From: Sphingobacteriaceae bacterium
GTDB lineage: Bacteria > Bacteroidota > Bacteroidia > B-17B0 > Aurantibacillaceae
Assembly (NCBI GenBank): GCA_016705695.1
Contig: JADJLA010000005.1
Coordinates: forward strand, 186,001-250,000
Reading direction: 5' to 3'
DNA length: 64,000 nt
Below, piece after piece: positions 62,412-64,000 of this stretch. The translations under genes and the position numbers were made by a program. Every line of letters begins with the position of its first letter. Positions within the stretch are counted from its first letter, which is position 1. The notes under the pieces are model-generated. The model saw nothing but the letters and a program-made list of their open reading frames with translations. It was not told the DNA's origin and ran no database searches.

Positions 62412-62420
62412 TTTTACACA

Positions 62421-63694
62421 ATGAGTAAGGTTGTAATTAAAGTAGAAAATTTAGGAAAGCAATATCAGTTGGGGCAAGTTGGTACCGGAACAATTACGCA
62501 CGATCTAAACAGGTGGTGGCACAAAGTTCGCGGAAAGGAAGACCCGTATTTAAAAGTAGGAGAAACAAACGATAGAAGCCACAAGGGAAGCAGCAATTTG
62601 GTGTGGGCGCTCAAGGATATTAATTTTGAAGTTAAACAAGGCGAAGTTTTAGGCATCATTGGGAAAAATGGTGCAGGAAAATCTACATTGCTAAAAATAC
62701 TTTCAAGGGTTACAGCACCTACAGTTGGAGATATTAAAGTTAAAGGTCGCATTGCCGCTTTGTTGGAAGTTGGTACAGGTTTTCATCCTGAACTTACAGG
62801 ACGAGAAAATATTTTTTGAATGGCGCCATACTTGGCATGACAAAAGCAGAAATAAAAAGTAAGTTTGATGAGATAGTTGATTTTAGCGGCGTTGAAAGAT
62901 ATATTGACACACCTGTAAAACGGTACAGCAGTGGAATGTATGTGCGATTGGCATTTGCAGTTGCCGCGCATTTAGAACCTGAAATTTTAATTGTTGATGA
63001 GGTATTGGCAGTTGGAGATGCGGAATTTCAGAAGAAGTGTTTAGGTAAGATGAAGGACGTAAGCGGACAAGGAAGAACAGTTTTATTTGTCAGCCACAAT
63101 TTATCATCTGTAAAGCAACTATGCGACAAGGGAATATTACTTGTTAATGGAAAGCTTGAATTTGAGGGAACAAAGACTGAGGCAATTGACAAATATTTAG
63201 CCGGCAATCAAAAATTGGGTTTAGCGAATACGTTTGAAAAAAAGGAACTTGAAAAAAAGGATCTACAGTTAGTAAAGGCTGAATTGATAGATGCAGAGGG
63301 TAAGCCAAGAGAGCAGTACGATATCTCAGAAGATATTTATGTTAATCTTACACTTCACTCCACTAAATTGGTTCCGAATCTTTACGGATACATAGTTGTG
63401 CAAACAAATAATGAGGAAATACTTATTGAGTCTGATACATTCGATAACCTTCCGAATTGTTTGGACAATATCAAATTAGGAGAAAACATATTTCAAATAA
63501 AAATATCCAAAAATGTTTTGGCTTTTGGAGAGTATTTTTTTTACGTGTCATTTGCCTCAAACTTCGCCACGGGGTTTTTGGTAGATGTGCCGGGAGATAT
63601 TTTAAAATTCAATATTGTGGATACAGAAACAACAAGAGGGCATTCGCGCACTTCCAAAACAAGTCAGTTGTTGAAATGGGAATTAAAGACTTAA
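62421..63694 (+). pseudogene. Polysaccharide ABC exporter ATPase with Wzt C-terminal domain, frameshifted
   Basis: ATPase of the O-antigen/teichoic-acid class. The first frame holds Walker A GIIGKNGAGKST and ends at 62819 with RENIF. The second frame starts LNGAILGMTKAEI and has the signature RYSSGMYVRLAFAVAAHL and Walker B LIVDEVLAVGDAEF. One extra T in the run of six T at 62811-62816 joins them (about 424 residues). The C-terminal domain (residues about 260-424; YDISEDIYVNLTLHST...GEYFFYVSFASNFATG) is the Wzt carbohydrate-binding module that recognises the capped chain end. A one-base loss in a homopolymer suggests error. Confidence 0.82.
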
Positions 63695-63695
63695 A

Positions 63696-64000
63696 ATGGT
63701 AATAATAAATTTTAGTTATAATAACCAAGATTTTCTAAAAACAATAAAGGATTTAATAGGCAAATATGACGTTTTAGACGTAACAGGAGTTTTACCAAAA
63801 GGATCTACTATTATAAATGTTAAGGCGTTAGATCCACAGCTGATAATTTTGAGGAATACAGTGAAAGACATGATCGATGCGATCGGAGATGTTAGTTTAG
63901 TGGGTATAAATAAAACAACTCAGATAAGAGATATCGAATGGAATGGATTAAATCTTTTTTGGCAAACTTCAATATCAGAAAAATATCCAACTCGTTCGTT
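63696..64000 (+). CDS. Partial gene of the polysaccharide locus, function unknown
   Basis: ATG at 63696, just after the wzt stop, opens a frame that leaves the right edge (at least 101 residues: VIINFSYNNQDFLKTIKDLIG...GINKTTQIRDIEWNGLNLFWQTSISEKYP). No motif is recognised; it is neither the WbuX amidotransferase start nor a plain glycosyltransferase start. Its position makes a role in surface carbohydrate synthesis likely. Confidence 0.7.
   Translation, partial: MVIINFSYNNQDFLKTIKDLIGKYDVLDVTGVLPKGSTIINVKALDPQLIILRNTVKDMIDAIGDVSLVGINKTTQIRDIEWNGLNLFWQTSISEKYPTRS

Noticed and set aside
1..64000. tRNA or rRNA genes, insertion-sequence transposases, phage genes, CRISPR arrays
   Set aside because: I looked in the gaps on both strands and found no cloverleaf-like or rRNA-like sequence, no transposase or integrase motifs, and no repeat-spacer pattern.

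Overview
The window comes from a member of the Bacteroidota. The DNA is AT-rich. Promoters follow the TTG / TAnnTTTG pattern of this phylum. There are type IX secretion (T9SS) sorting domains of both class A (20826-22181) and class B (16704-20801). Menaquinone is made through the futalosine route (mqnC), and there is a Bacteroidota-type ExbB/ExbD/TonB cluster, a UpxY-like antiterminator and an exosortase of the short Bacteroidota kind. I cannot place it below phylum. I see no rRNA, tRNA, CRISPR array, insertion sequence or phage gene.

Layout. 1-16.6 kb is mostly core metabolism and housekeeping: leucyl aminopeptidase, mqnC, clpX, pepT (frameshifted), a PLP-dependent desulfhydrase/deaminase, hemB, aroK, a secreted barrel-like protein of the 'toxin 23' family, ribE, a TlpA-like thioredoxin protein, an agmatinase-family enzyme, pdxH, yqgE and der. 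16.7-25.2 kb encodes surface proteins: a 1365-residue T9SS substrate with PKD domains, a six-bladed NHL propeller and a TonB-dependent beta-barrel. 25.5-31.9 kb holds ruvC, a membrane flippase-like protein with a family-2 glycosyltransferase, an OppC-like permease and an MlaE/MlaF-like lipid ABC pair. 32-38 kb has two tiny cysteine-containing lipoproteins, a broken vanZ, gcvH, folC and the TonB-ExbD-ExbB energising cluster with a second TonB. 38-46.5 kb has a membrane pyrophosphatase fused to a YceI domain, an FAD oxidoreductase without redox cysteines and a V4R-PAS histidine kinase. 46.6-54.2 kb has two tandem thioredoxin-domain paralogues, a zinc aminopeptidase and the (p)ppGpp enzyme.

54.1-64 kb is the most interesting part. 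A minus-strand operon encodes a tiny exosortase substrate (74 codons, not previously called as a gene because an in-frame TAA interrupts it), an exosortase (Cys87/Arg128/His147), a partner membrane protein and glyA. Overlapping it back-to-back is a promoter for a plus-strand surface-polysaccharide operon: a Wzc-type tyrosine kinase that is frameshifted and lacks its Walker B region, a wHTH regulator flanked by palindromes, a UpxY antiterminator, WbuY/WbuZ sugar-amidation proteins, and a Wzm/Wzt ABC exporter.

Structured non-coding DNA is abundant. Two ~160-nt imperfect hairpins of one family sit 11-17 nt upstream of relA/spoT and exbB, in the same orientation to the gene, and their outer stems differ by compensatory changes. 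A 373-bp GC-richer element with perfect 19-bp terminal inverted repeats lies at 14901-15273. Several dispersed palindromic repeats fill other gaps. Six genes carry lesions: three single-base homopolymer indels (pepT, wzc, wzt), two in-frame TAA codons (vanZ, exosortase substrate) and one internal deletion (wzc). The indels look like possible sequencing error; the others need read-level checking.
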